Positions 9,601-23,171 of a stretch of DNA of 64,000 bases are shown here, piece by piece. Each line of letters opens with the position of its first letter. The stretch's first letter is position 1. The notes beneath the pieces are model-generated. The model was not told the DNA's origin. It worked only from the letters and a program-made list of their open reading frames with translations, and made no database searches. Made by a program: the position numbers and the translations under genes. This stretch comes from Pachypanchax playfairii (lineage: Eukaryota > Chordata > Actinopteri > Cyprinodontiformes > Aplocheilidae), in contig SSNP01000124.1 in the NCBI GenBank assembly GCA_006937955.1, positions 1-64,000 on the forward strand, read 5' to 3'.

Positions 9601-12600
9601 GCTCCTGTTGCTTTTTAGCATCCCCAACCACAACATTAGTTGTGAACTAAGAAAATATCCACAATTAAGTAATAATATAAAGAATCTGATCACCTATTCA
9701 AACCTTTAATTTGCAAAAACCTGAACCAAGCTGAGCCAAAGTAAAACTGGCTCTTAAATCAAAGTACTTCCTAAATAAACACCTATTTCCTTTAATGTAG
9801 CAATCACCTTGACCAGTTAGAAAACAGAAACACTTCCATTCAGACTGTCTGTAATACTGACAGTTATCAAAAGAACCTAAAACAATCTTCATAAACCCCA
9901 ATACAGCTCAAAATACAGTCCAGTGAGGTGCTGAGTGGAGCAAGCTGCCCTTCACCCGAATCCAGAAAAGATAGTGTCCCATATGAATTCAGTAAATACC
10001 CCAAATCCTGCCAGAGCTTTCTTGCCTCTGCAGAGTTGGCTCTCAGACTGAGCATCAGGAAGACTGGGGAGGGCTGGAATGGAGGGAGGATACGTAGAGG
10101 AAAATTGTAGCGGAGAATTGTGCGTTTTTGGAAGAGGGGGCTGGTAAAGTCTGCAAGTGTTTTGGGGAGAACTGGAGGAGATGATGGTGTGTGGGTGTTG
10201 GGGGTTTAGGGGCTATGGGGAGAATTGAAAACCCCAGAGAGAGTTATGAAAACCATACCACACCACTCTGTCCCTGATCTACACACATATGCAGACAGAC
10301 ACACACACAGCGTCCACAGGAATGGAAAGTGTTCATCAGCTTCATGACATGCAAAGGTTGACCCCCCATACTTTTTTTGTCCCCTGCTTTTTTTCCTCAT
10401 CAATGAATCCCTTGACCTTCTCTCCTTTTTCAGCCTCTCACTCCTTCTGTCTTTCAATGTTAATTTAAGTCTTCATTCTTTCTTTTACCTTCACTCTTTG
10501 TCGCACTGTCTATCCTTTTTAAGATCATTCTAAAGTTCATACCAGCTGGACGGTTTTACAATCCAGTGGAAAATGTAGAGTGTGGAGCTGGAATAACTGT
10601 TGAAATGGGCATATTGTGTGTGTGTATGTGTGTATGAGACTTCATTTTCTTGCAGTTGAAAAAGTAACTTTACAAGGGCACAGATGTTTCTGTGTGTTTT
10701 CTCAGTGTGTGTGTTTTCGACCTGGGGGCATATGGAAGAGAGGAAGCAGGAAATGCCAGATGTGCATCATCTTGACCTCTTCATGGTTGGGGAGCGGGAG
10801 TGACCTGTGGGATAGATACTACCGCTGCTGCCATATGATCCGTTCAATATCAACTTCTCACTTGATGCAAAGCTAAAGGCTAAATTTGTATATTTCCAAA
10901 GAAAATATGTTCTTTTTATCTTTCCTTGTGCCTGTGCAGTGAGCAAAGCCAAAGAATACTGAATGAAACCAAGAGCTTTGAGCTGAGGAATGAAAGGAAA
11001 ATTACAGATTTAAAGCTGCTGAGTGCTAGAGGTTGCATGTTGAGGTCCAACATTCACAAACTCACTAGGCTCCTGAAGAAAGAGTTCCTATATATGCTCA
11101 TCATGCTACTTTGGGGAAAGTATGGCTCTGTCACAGCAAAATTAAGTCAGCATAATGGCTCAATAATCTTCTAGGTCCTAGGTAGAACATCTGTTTAATG
11201 TAAAAAGTCACTTGATGCAGCTTCCTAACAACGGATGATGAGATGGAAAAGTGATGTTAGAAGTGCAGCTGAAGCACTTATTAACCACAGATGATCTGTG
11301 TCCAAACCTCTATTCGCTCTGTGCATAGCTGGTGAGTCGGCGGGTTGTGGTGTGTTGGCTTTGGCAGACGGATTATATACAGTATTATTGTTCAGCAGTT
11401 TTTTCCAGTTATGTAACAACCACTAAATCTAGAGGGAGAATAAACATAAAACCCCTGAATCCAGGAGAACCTAAAGAGCCTTCTGGTCTTGTTATCCTCC
11501 TCCTTCTTCACATTCATCTTTTTTTTCTTTGCTTTTCTTGGACTCCCACTTATCACCAGCACTCACTCATTTTCACCCCAATTGTCCCTCCTTCCTTGCC
11601 ATGTCTTTAACTTCTCCCTTCTTTACAAATTATTGTTCAAATTACTAATCCCTCCTCCAGAGTGTTGGTTGTTACCAACAGTCATCCACTCTCACCCTGT
11701 TTTTTTTACCAGCTGGCTGGTTTGGCTCCACCCATTGCTCAGAAAGCCACGCCCCACAGAAACATATTCGAAACCTCCCATTTTGCACTCTTTAATCTGT
11801 CCAACATATATCTAAGTTCCTCTACCACCCCAAAGACCTCCATACAGAACTCAGAGCCCCTCCTCTTTAAGTTCTTGACTCCTTCTTGCCACATGACATC
11901 ATTGGCTCTCATACTTTCTCACCTTCTAGTTTTTTCCCATCTGAATTTTACATTAAAAGCTATAAAGCATTTTACCTTATGTGTTGAAACTGAATATACA
12001 GTGAAAAGTACCACGGAATGAATGAACCAGAGAAAAAGCCTCGTTGGCATTATTTATTTTAAAAAGTCTGTCAACTGAGGGCGCAAATGCAAATGAAAAA
12101 GACCAAAGAAGACTAAAATAGAAATGGTTGGAAAATCAGTTGCTTATTAAAAAAAACAAAAAAACAATTGTTGCCATTTTGGTCTGAACCCAGACATTTG
12201 CAAATTTAACAAGATGTAATCTTAGTGATGTTAATTATTTGGATTTCTGAGTTTTTGAGGTCTACATTAAAACGTCTGTTGTTTCCATCTAGTTTTCAGT
12301 TTGTGCTTTTCAAAATGACAAGTTTAGTCAGACATCCTGAAATGTATTTACATGTGTTCTTAATTCTGTTAATTTTTCAATGGAACTGTTTCAATGCTGA
12401 CTGCTACTCCCGCTCTTATAATTTTTCCTGTCGTAATATGTTTTCATTTTTTATGACTTACTCATCCATCTTAAGGATTTTTAACAGTGTTATTACAAGT
12501 GAAGCATAAGAAAAGCCCGAATTATCCACAGAGATGCACAACTCCAAAATAACCCAAAAAATAGGTAATAAACTATGTAGAAAGGCACATTTATTTATTT

Positions 12601-13160
12601 ACATTCAGTTCTATGATGTGAAAAGAAAATGTGATGATCAAATAACAAATGAGAAACAGAAAATCACTAAAAAAAGACAAAGAATGATCACAAGGTTCCT
12701 CTAAACACATCTTTGGTGTGCAAAACCAGCATTTTATGACCTTGTTGTCACAAAATCTGTCCATTATTGAACCAAAAAGGTTTGGTGTGAAGTGTAAATT
12801 CCTAATTTTACCAGCTGAACTTTTTGTGGAACACTGTTGTGTTGAGTCTGATTCTACCATCAGCTCGCTCTGAAAATGCTGAACAGACACATTATTTTCC
12901 TTCCAAGCTAATATTAGCTATCTAATGTGACTAAATGTGAAGCTATGAGTTTTGCATTTTTCTGTTTTGTTTTGCAATGAAGACAAATTAAAAACAGATG
13001 AATCCTGATAAAAATCACATGAATATCTCAGTTTTAAATGACGAAAATGCAAAATTAACATAAATCCCAGTTCCAAAATACTTTCCAATGTGTCAGAGAG
13101 CTTGTTTACACTTAAAATAAAAATGTTAAACTCATAATTGTAATAAATTACAAACATGTG
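9601..13160. other. Intergenic, no gene seen
   Basis: AT-rich sequence with only short open frames. There is a (TG)-rich patch at about 10612-10640 and a pyrimidine-rich stretch at about 11480-11900. The promoter and 5' UTR of cd248 should lie just above 9600, but no TATA box or CpG island is evident. Confidence 0.5.
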
Positions 13161-13164
13161 GACT

Positions 13165-13400
13165 ACCAAAGTGAGCTGCACAGTGTTGCAGTTGGTTTGC
13201 ACTGTTCCTTTGTGACAAGGTCATGGGTTCAACTCCAAGCTGAGGTCTTTGTGTGTAAAGTTTGTATGTTCTTCTTGTGCATGCTTGAATCTGCTCCAGT
13301 TTTCTGCCACATACCAAAAACATACGTGTTAGGTTAATAGAAGTCGTTTAAGTTGCCCCATGTGTGAGGGTGTGTTTATTGTTGTTTGTTGATCAAGTGG
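13165..13400 (+). mobile_element. Degenerate tRNA-derived SINE
   Basis: A tRNA-like head has an A-box-like part and the B-box-like GGGTTCAACTCC. It is followed by the body typical of a widespread fish SINE-like repeat (GTAAAGTTTGTATGTTCTTC, then CATACCAAAAACATACGTG). It is diverged and has no clear target duplication. Confidence 0.6.
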
Positions 13401-15668
13401 GTATCGAAAATGAACAAACCAATAAAGGCAAGAAACCTCAAACATGTACCAATCTGTTCAACACATGTGCGATACTTGGTAAGTGAAAACTTCAGTTTGC
13501 ATGTTACACCATAAAACCAGAGATTTCAGGATTCATCTTTTGGAGAGAGTTTAATGTTTGGTGAAAAAATACAGCAGTTCATCGGGAAGTCATCAGGAGC
13601 CCCTCGGGACCGGATGTGGTAAACAATCCTTCTTTACACCAAAACATACAATTAAATTAAACAAATTAAAGCTTTCAAGTTAACTTATTTTTGTGCAAAA
13701 CAACCATCCAACGATGGTTCTCCAAAGTTTTTTCATGAATTAACTAAACTGACTGTGTGGGTAAACTGTGTGGCCGGTGGGGTCTCGGTTTGATCATGTC
13801 TTAAAAGACTTTGATCTTGTCCACATGGATTCATGGAGATGCTTTAACGTAGCTTGGAGGACATCACTACAAGAATTACTTACAAAGAGAACAATTAATG
13901 TCAATCCTGGTTCTTACATAGAAAACAAGTGTCTGCCTCTGTTCATGGAACTTTCCTGAAGTCAATGAACTTCCTTTCTGATGTCAAGGAAGATTCTATT
14001 GTTATTTCCTTCCTCTATTTATGTTTAATAAAATGTTTGTGCCACAACAAATACAGCCAGACCATACCCCCCTCAAGTATGTTCACACAGACACAAGCAC
14101 ACACACGGACACGTTGAAGCAATTAGTAGAAGCTTCATGGTTAAATAATGGATCATGCATTCCAGGTAATTTCTGTGGGGAAAAGGAGACTTTTACTCCT
14201 CCTGAAAGTCCATCTGTTTCATCTTTCATAACAGACACAAATGCCCTCCTTCTACAACCAGACGTCAACAAATTTCTTTTACCACAAACATCTGCGCCCA
14301 CCAAGGTCACAATGTGACTGTCAGTCCAGACTTAATCTCTGCCAGGTGAAGTCTACGGATACGGTATCCATCTGCTTAAGATTAGTAATATTTTCATTGG
14401 TAGCTGTAAACTATAAGTTGTGATCCTGCGTCAGAGAGGATAAAAAAGAAGCACTTGTGTAGGTCTGTATCTCACTGGGCTTGGTGGAGTCAAAGAAACT
14501 AAAATATAAGAAAACTGAATTGGTGCTGAGTTATGCCTTCAGCGAAACTGGGAATAAAATACGACATTTGTGGGAAAGTTGTGCCAATTTTCTTGATACA
14601 GTTTGGTCATAATGTGTCCTCATAACATGTGTGGTTGCAATTTGTCCTTATTTTATTCTGCCAGGTTTTCTTTCTTCTTTCTAAGTCAAAACTTAGTTTC
14701 ACATTTGTCCTGAAATGGACTCACATTCTTTGCACAAGATATGTTAAAACGAGACGATCTGCCCAGGGTGGAAGTCTGCCTCTCATTCAATGACTGACTG
14801 ACTGAATCAAACACAATGTGTGAATGGTAGACTTAATTATTACCTGGACTGCATCATGACTGCAAATAAAGTATCATGCATGAATATTCTAACAGAAACT
14901 CAGACATTAAAGCTGCTGACAGGCTGAAGGAGAGACGACTGTAAGTTGGGACAGGCTAATTCTTCACAGACTATTCCTTTACCAGATGATAGACTCAGCT
15001 TTTCCACAGACACAGCTGTAGACGTGCAAAGACATCTTACACTTCTTTGTTCACAATGCACTTCTTCAGAGGGGAAGATTTTTAGTCTGCGTGTCTGTGC
15101 TTGTGATGGTAAAAACATTAACAGTGAGAAGAATAAATGACAACTTCACAATGAAGGGGCCGGAGACAAAGGATCGAGGGAGAATCAGACCAGCGTCTGA
15201 TGTGTGGGACGCTTTTCTGTCTGACTTATTTCTGAACCATTTCCTCCTATTCTTTTTTGTTTTGTTTCATTTAAACTTCACATTTTGAACCAAACATCCT
15301 GCTCCCACACATGACCTGGACTCAGATTTTACTGTGTCTCTGAGAAACTAGCATTTTGGAAAAAAAAGCGACCATAAACTAACTTTGCAACAGCAAAAGA
15401 ATGTAAATTACTCCCTAACGCAATGCTAAAATCTTCTGCAGATTTGTTATGTGAAGTGAGGTCTAATAACAGGCTCTTCTTGTCTTCTCCATTATTTCAT
15501 CTTCCTCTCACCCTCCCAAACGGGAGGCTGAGGCCACCACACCATCTCAGAGGGTGGCCGGAAAGGTTGATCTCAAAGTCATTTTCAGAGGAAAATAACA
15601 GTGGAAGTAAACTATTAACATTGCTTTTCTTGCAAAGCTGCCAACAAGCTCTGTCGGTTGCAGAAAAT
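13401..15668. other. Intergenic, no gene seen
   Basis: Contains only short open frames and a degenerate CA-rich patch near 14085-14112. No splice-consistent coding series was found. Confidence 0.5.
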
Positions 15669-17152
15669 GTCACACAAAATGTTTCTGATCATCAAACACA
15701 TTTAACCATTAGTCAATGATAACGCAAGTAAACACAAAATGCAGTTTTTAAATGATGGCTTTTATTATTGAGGGAGAAAGAAATCCCACCCTACATGGTC
15801 CTGTGTGAAAAAGGAATTGACCCCCTTGTTAAAAAATGACCTAACTGTGGTGTATCACACCTGAGTTCAGTTTGTGTAGCCACCCCCAGGCCTGATTCAC
15901 TTAAATAGGAGCTGCCTGACACAGAGAGGTAGCCCAAAAGCACCTCAAAAGCTAGACATCATGCCAAGATCCAAATAAATTCAGGAACAAACGAGAACAA
16001 AAGTAACTGAGATCTATCAGACTGGTAAAAGTTATAAAGCCATTTCTAAAGCTTTGGGATTCCAGCGAACCACAGTGAGAGATATTATCCACAAATGGCA
16101 TGGAACAGTGGTGAACCTTCCCAGGAGTGGCCGGCCGACCAAGATTACCCCCAGAGCGCAGAGACAACTCATCCGAGAGGTCACAAAAGACCCCAGGACA
16201 ACATCTAAAGAACTGCAGGCCTCACTTGCCTCAATTTAGTTCAGTGTTCACGACTCCACCATAAGAAAGAGACTGGGCAAAAACGGCTGGCACGGCAGAT
16301 TTCCAAGACGTAAACCAAAAAGAACATTAGGGCTCGTCTCAATTTTGCTAAGAAACATCTCAATGATTGCCAAGACTTTTGGGAAAATACCTTGTGGACT
16401 GATGAGACAAAAGTTGAACTTTTTGGAAGGCAAATGTCCTGTTACTCCTGGAGTAACACAGCATTTCAGATACAGAACATAATACCAACAGTAAAATACG
16501 GTGGTGGTAATGTGATGGTCTGGGGTTGTTTTGCTGCTTCAGGACCTGGAAGGCTTGCTGTGATAGATGGAACCATGAATTCTACTGTCTACCAAAAAAT
16601 CCTGAAGGAGAATGTCCGGCCATCTGTTCATCAACTCAAGCTGAAGCGATCTTGGGTGCTGCAGCAGGACAATGACACAAAACACACCTGCAAATCCACC
16701 TCTGAATGGCTGAAGAAAAACAAAATGAAGACTTTGGAGTGGCCTAGTCAAAGTACTGACCTGAATCCTATTGAGATGCTATGGCATGACCTTAAAAAGG
16801 TGGTTCATGCTAGAAAACCCTCAAATAAAGCTGAATTGCAACAATTCTGCAAAGATGAGTGGGGCAAAATTCCTCCAGAGCTGTAAAAGACTCGTTGCAA
16901 GTCATTGCAAACGCTTGATTGCAGTTATTGCTGCTAAGGGTGTCCCAACCATTTATTAGGTTCAGGGGACAATTCCTTTTTCACACAGGGCCATAAATAA
17001 TAAAAGCCATCAATTTAAAAACTGCATTTTGTGTTTACTTGTGTTATCTTTGACTAATGGTTAAATGTGTTTGATGATCAGAAACATTTTGTGTGACAAA
17101 CATGCAAAAGAACAACAAATCAGGAAGGGGGCAAATAGTTTTTACACCACCA
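15669..17152 (+). mobile_element. Tc1/mariner-family transposon, inactive copy
   Basis: Long inverted repeats at about 15669-15775 and 16985-17100 share CAAGTAAACACAAAATGCAG. They flank a Tc1-type transposase relic. The right end continues through TTTGCCCCC-type sequence to GGTGGTGT, followed by a TA dinucleotide, as expected for Tc1. The left end lacks the outermost part of the repeat, so this copy is truncated there. Confidence 0.92.
15961..16886 (+). pseudogene. Tc1-type transposase, broken
   Basis: The relic opens with ATG at 15961, is stopped by TAA at 15976, and again by TAG at 16237. It continues in another frame from about 16392, so at least one frameshift lies between. An N-terminal helix-turn-helix part is seen in the first frame (RTTVRDIIHKW and the GRP-like RSGRPTKI). 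The DD34E catalytic part is seen in the second (WTDETK, QQDNDTKH, STDLNPIEMLW). A catalytically complete product cannot be made from this copy. Confidence 0.92.
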
Positions 17153-18884
17153 TAAATCATGATGGTTGTAACAAATAATTGTTTTGAATAAGTTACAAAA
17201 CATCCATCTTGCAAAAATCTAGATTAGGGTGTTAGGTAGAACATTATCAAAGGAGTGGTTAAAAAACCCAAAACAGAGTTTCAGGAGGTTATGAATAGGC
17301 TACTGTATATGATGAATAATACAATCTGATAACTGAGTCTGTATCTCAATGAATTGGGACTCTTGGCAAAAATTGTGAATGTAATTCACTGGGGTTTTTA
17401 AAATATCCTGAAATGTTTGCAAGGGTTCCCAGTTTCCTCGCACTCATGCTGTTTCAAAATAGGAATATGTTTGAAAATTTCTCAAGGGACATTTTTACCT
17501 CAAAATGGTCACAGAGTCGTCACAGGCATCTTAAACCCACCTGGAACTTCTCCTAGTTTTTTTTCTGAGTCAGAAGTCTGTAAAGACGATGAGAGGATTT
17601 TGGGATTGACATGACTAATTATCTGTTATTGGTCCTTGTTACTTCATAGTTCTTCTCTTTATATCTAGGAATATTTCTTGTGTGATTTAGTTACTTGGTT
17701 TGCTTTTTGTGTTTTTTTTTTCTTTTTCATGTTTTTCTTTTCTCCTCAGTTCCCTTATTCTGCCTCAACAGATTAACTTCTCACTGACCAAAACTCTGAC
17801 CGATGGGAGAAAAAGAAGAGAACCTGGGCTTGACAGAATTGTGAAAGAAATAAGAATGAAGACATTAAGAAATTAAGAGATTAATTTACGACAAGAACAT
17901 TTACGCATCTGCACAAGTTTTGTGCAATCTATTTGCAGTTTGACACGTTAAAAATCTTTCAAGTAGCAATCAAATGTTTTTCCAAAGGAAAATTTCTGCA
18001 TTTTCTTGCAGTTTTGCAGTGATCAACAGTTGAAGCCTGTGAAATACAGAGACAATCGCTTTTTCTTCAGTTGGTTTCATTTTTTTGATGAAGTTATTTG
18101 TGGCAAAATGTACAAAGTATGATATGACCAATAATTAATAAGTCTTAAAATAAGCTTGTTAAATTTGATCCTAAACAAACTTTTATAAATACAGGAAAAC
18201 ATTTGATCTTATTAAAATGTTCAGCAGTAAATTCAGTAATAAACTCAGTAGTAAAGTGAATATAGTTTGCAGGATACCACACCATGTTCAGTTCTGTTTC
18301 AGAAAACATGACAATTCACCACAATGAAGAAAATCAAGCCATTTCAAATGCTGTAAAACTTTAAAATGGCTGCTATCGGTTTTCTAAAGGATCTTTTTCA
18401 AAGACTAACATATGCCTCTACACTGACTGAACACACTGAAATACCAAAAAGAAGTTCTGCTCTACGTCTTCATGCAACCTGCTGTAAAAGTCACAAAAAT
18501 GTAACATTCTAATAAAAATCCAGTTAATTTTTTTTACAGTCTTTGATTTATTTGCAGTGTATACATAACTGGCACAAAGCTCATAAAACAAGAGGCACTT
18601 TCTACATGCATGACATGCTTTCTGCAGCTGGGGCCTAACAGACTCTGTACTCAGGAAAAGTCCAAACACAGCCTGACCAGCTGAAACATTCCTGAAGCAT
18701 TCCTCTTTTCAGTGTTATCAATGAAAGCTTTCAGATTCAGATTGTATGCATAATTGCATCCTCATAACTGCTGGATTTTGCTTTTGCTTATTTACATCAT
18801 TGTCAGTTTATTTCTTGCTGTCTGCAGCTGGAATTTTGCTACACACGTGTATGCATGGCAACAATTACCAGCAGCATATGTGGT
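17153..18884. other. Intergenic, no gene seen
   Basis: AT-rich sequence with short open frames only. No repeat family or exon was recognised. Confidence 0.5.
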
Positions 18885-19490
18885 CTCATTTATTCATCCA
18901 TCTATCCTCTGCCACTTATCTGAGACTGGGTTGCGGGGGCAACATCTTCAGAAGAGATCCTTGGACCGCCCTCGTCTCACTTCATCCAGCTTATCTGAAG
19001 GAACTCCAACTTGCTCCCTGTCCAGCTGTGAGATATTACTTCTGCAATGAGTCATGGGTTTTCCCAGAGGTTTCCTCCTGGTGGGACAAGCCTAAAACAC
19101 CTCACTTGGGAGGCGTTCAGAGGGCAGTCTTACCAGAAGAACCACCTCCAACCCATGAATCACTACTTCAACATAGTGGGTGTGTTTGAGTGTTGCCATG
19201 CTGTTTGGGAAAGTTTCTTCCTTGGTAGGGTCTCCCATGGTAAACTGGTTTTGAGTGAGGGGGCCTGGCTACATGTGATTAATAATCTTGATGAAGACCA
19301 CAAGAACAAAGGACCAAGTCATCTATCCCAGACTATGGATACCAAAGCCTCATGCTGGAGCCAGGCAACAAGGCGAGAAGCTTGTTGGTTAGCAGCTGGT
19401 GGAGAGGGTCCAATTCCGTGGCACAGTCCGAATGAGCTACATGGGATCACTCTTCTGTGAACCAACCTCCTACTGGAGATGCATGGCTAC
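18885..19490. mobile_element. Non-LTR retrotransposon debris
   Basis: 18885-19150 resembles a common fish LINE segment (GGGTTGCGGGGGCAACA, then CTCCTGGTGGGACAAGCC and GGGAGGCGTTC). 19190-19490 resembles another repeated fish segment (GGTCTCCCATGGTAAAC, CTGGAGCCAGGC, GCACAGTCCGAA). Both are heavily mutated, and the clade was not assigned. Confidence 0.5.
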
Positions 19491-19562
19491 ATTATAGACT
19501 AGGCAACAGTTGGAGGTGGAGGCCTTCGCTAACTGATCCTTGGTTGCTGAAACTGGCATTAA

Positions 19563-20089
19563 AGAGGCCATTTCATACAAATTTCAGGACTTTGTGGTAT
19601 TTTCTGAAATACTATCCTGTAATATGAAATATTTTATATCTAAAAAACATTAGGAAACACTGATTAACAGAACTTTCAGGCTTCGGGCAGCAACTCATTA
19701 ATATTCATTATTCGAATTTGCTGGACTCAGATTGGCTAACAAACTAGCCTATGAGAGCAAGGCATACTGTTTTCTGCCCCGCTGCGCATGGCAACAACAC
19801 ACGTAGTCTCTTCCAGTTTGATACTTCTTATGCTACAGCTTTTAGCCAGCAGCCTGCAAGGCATGGTTTCTGTAACATGCCTGGCAGGCTGTAGGAGCTG
19901 TAACAAAACAAATACAGGCCGATCGAACTCGGCAGAACTCGGGTGTTATCGCCACCTGCGTAGTTTGAGAGATAAAAACTGAAAGAGAAGTTGTTGACCT
20001 GTTTTCACACCCACTATGAAGGTAAGAACACCCGTGGAGCTAAAATATTCAACAGGAAAATCAGAAAAAACATTTTTAATGGAAGGGCC
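19563..20089 (+). mobile_element. AGAGGCC MITE (TTAA-flanked), copy A
   Basis: Begins AGAGGCCATTTCAT after TTAA (19559-19562) and ends GGCC before TTAA (20090-20093). Related copies lie at 22601-23167 (inverted) and 38116-38700. TTAA duplication suggests mobilisation by a piggyBac- or Kolobok-type transposase. Inside are a CCAAT box in reverse (ATTGG at 19731), GCTGCGCATG at 19781 and ATGAAG|GTAAGA at 20016. Confidence 0.8.
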
Positions 20090-20093
20090 TTAA

Positions 20094-22600
20094 GGTTCAA
20101 ATAAAAAAATTCTGACTCATCCGCTGATGATCTCAAACACTGAATTTATAATGGCAACAAATTTACAAGTAAATAAATAAATAAATATCTCTTTTAAGCA
20201 AACATGGTAACTTCAGTTTAATGAAATATTGTTATATTACTTAATAGTAAACTTCTTTTAATCACTCTCAAATGATGCTACGTACATCTTCAACCTTCTC
20301 CTGCTCCGTTTTTACTAAAAAAAGGTTCTTTTTGAAACCAATGAAAGTCACAGATCACATCGTCCAATGTTTTTTCAACTGTGAGCTTACAGAGGAGATC
20401 CTCAACAATCAACACTTTCAATTTCATGTCCTTTTTCTGAACAGGCTCTGGTAGATTTTCGTCATCTTTCATCACTGTCCATACTATTTTTCATCACCCT
20501 GCTCACATCCATCTCTCTCAGCTTAGTCTTGTGAATTAATTTTATACTTTCACTTGTAATGTAGCTTTATCTCTGGTATCAGGGTTTTTTGTATTCTTTC
20601 TTTAATTCAGTCTCATTGGTCATGTCATTTGTTTTGGTTTTAATAGTGTTTGAGTATTTAGGTTATTCTGATATTAATGCTTTGCCACTGTTTTCACTCA
20701 TCTCTATCCTGCTACACACTTTTCATCCAGTCTCATCTTTCACCTGCTTTATCTTTAAACTCAGTACTGGTGCTAACCTGCCTGTTTCACAGCTTCCATT
20801 TCATCCCTATTCCTTAGAGTAAACTCAGTTTTAAACCTGCCATTTGCCTTTATCTGCACATTTGGGTTCTGCAACACACACGTTACACTTGAAGGAAAAC
20901 TTTAGCTTTCCTTACTTATACTTATAAAACAATTTTTGTGTGTTTAATAAAAAACAGGAAAAGGCAGGTAGGTTTATTTGTTTTAGTCATATTTTGTACA
21001 AATTTGTGGTTTTGATGAAGTATCAAAAGCAAAGAAAGCAGACATCCAGAAATACAACAGGGTTCACATGCTTTAGTTTACTTGTGTGTTAAACTTAACT
21101 GAAAAGTAGCAGCACGTTAATAAGGAACAAAATTTACAGCTACGACGTGGAATAATATTCAGGCTAGATAAAAGGTCCTTATAGTGTGGATAAAAAAGAA
21201 ATATAAGTTTAAACTGTGTCACTGAGTTACAAAGATTCTAACTCATAAGTTTGTCTCGTGAATCATGAGCACTTAACGTGACCTTTCAACTTAGGGATTT
21301 CAAAGCACCCTGACTGACCTCTTCTTCTCTACTACTCCACATTTTCAGTTTCCCTGAGGAGACACAGACCTCCCCCATCCTCCCCTTCCATATTTCTTCC
21401 TGATTCTCTGCTCTTCTCTTCTCATTTGTTTACATTACTCTTTTTGCTTCTGGCTGTTGCCTTCATTTTCCTTCATTTTTAAAGTTTGACTTGTCTTGTT
21501 TGTCACTGTAACATGGTTTTCTTTTGCCTTTCTGTCTGACTTGTTTCCATTTATGTATTTATTAGCAACAGTGTCTGAGCTTCTGTCCGTCTGTCTCTCC
21601 TGCTGCTTTTTAAACTCCATCCCCCTTCCCATTTTTTACCGCTACATTTCATCTGCTTTTTCCAACTGCACACATACACACCTCTTGTTCTCTGTAGCAG
21701 CCAGGGAATATTGTACTGGTGTTGAATTTCATACAGTAGGAAATATTTTCAACCATGCAGGAAATGTCTGAAGTGCTTGGATCAATCATGCCTGCCCACC
21801 CAACATATCTATAAACATTTCATAACAAACAAAAAAAACTGAATTATTAAAAAAATCAAACATACAATGAAATTCAAAGTTTAAAACATGTATTTCATAA
21901 CAGCTTAAATGTTTTCTACAGGATTTAATCTAAGATACTGTAGGTGGAGCTGGGCTGTTGATTGGAACAGGAAGAAGGGGTCTGTCAGGGGGAACAGCAG
22001 CAGCAGGAACTGCAGGACTCCCATCAGACTGGAGAGAAGCGGGACTGAACAATGACGGTGGTCCAAGGCAGACATGATATCAGGCAGACCTCGACTGATG
22101 CAGAAAGAAAAACAAAACACAGTCTTCTGAATCAAGAATCCTCGACATGAGACACGTGTCACTGCTTTAAACTTTAAGCAACTAGATTCTCCTTCATCTC
22201 ACCAGCTCTCAGGAAGATGAAAACAGCAAAACAACACTAAACACTAAAAATGCATCATTATAAAGGAACTACACAATAAAGAATCAGTAAAACTTTGATG
22301 ATTAATGTTAACTGCATCTGTCTCTGCAAAACATTGAAGAAAAAAGCAAATCATAATGTTGCTATGTAAACAAATGTAACTGTTGCATCTCAGTTGTTGT
22401 TGTAAAAACTGGGTTTCATTCCTGCCAGTGTAGCCTGAGCAGAGGTCACTGGCTGGCCTGTTGTTGGTGTGGGAGAATAATGTAAAACTGACAGTTGTAT
22501 ACATTACTTTTTCATTCTATTGGGTTTAATCAAAAACCAACAGTTTTGTTGCTTTTTTTATTACCATTTAAACTTATAATCTGCTTCTTTCTCAATTTTG
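20094..22600. other. Intergenic, no gene seen
   Basis: Only short open frames. A Pro-rich open stretch on the - strand at about 21940-22090 lacks a good acceptor in frame and has a stop just upstream. An (AAAT)n-like patch lies near 20170. Confidence 0.45.
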
Positions 22601-23167
22601 CATTAAAACTGTTTTTCTGAGGTTTCTGTTGAATATTTTAGCTCCACAGGTGTTCTTACCTTCATAGTGGGTGTGAAAACAGGTCAATAACTTCCGTTTC
22701 AGTTTTAATCTCTCAAACTACACAGGTGGCGATAAAACCTGAGCTCTCCCGAGTTCGAACGGTGGCGATAACACCCGAGTTCTCCCGAGTTCGAACGGCC
22801 GGTACTTGTTTCGTCACAACGCCTTTGTTCGATAGTATTCATCAGCTCCCGTAGTTGAAACCACGCCTAGCATGTTGCTGTAGCATAAGACATAGCAAAC
22901 AGGAAGACACGATGTCTGACGTTGCCATGCACAGCGGGGCAGAAAACAGCATACCTTGCTCGGATAGACTAGTTTTTTAGCCAATCAGAGTACAGCAAAT
23001 TTGAATAATGAATACGAACGAGCTGCTGACAAAGCCTGATGGAACGAGCCGGAACCACACGAACTTTAATGCAGACAGATTGAACGGTCTGTTAATCAGT
23101 GTTTCCTGACTATTTTTAGATATAAAATGTTTCATATTACTGGTTAATACTGAATGAAATGGCCTCT
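22601..23167 (-). mobile_element. AGAGGCC MITE, copy B (inverted)
   Basis: On the - strand it starts AGAGGCCATTTC after TTAA (23168-23171). It runs to about 22601, where the terminal GGCCTCT is missing. It keeps the inverted CCAAT box and the ATGAAG|GTAAGAA block. A segment of about 36 bp around CGAGTTCGAAC and GTGGCGATAA is tandemly duplicated within it. Confidence 0.75.
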
Positions 23168-23171
23168 TTAA

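Noticed and set aside
18746..19460. Frames of 98 to 147 codons on the + strand
   Set aside because: The underlying DNA matches common fish retrotransposon segments, so the frames are chance readings of repeats.
21905..22162. A Pro/Leu-rich - strand frame as a terminal exon
   Set aside because: The protein-like Pro-rich frame has a stop just upstream and no in-frame acceptor.
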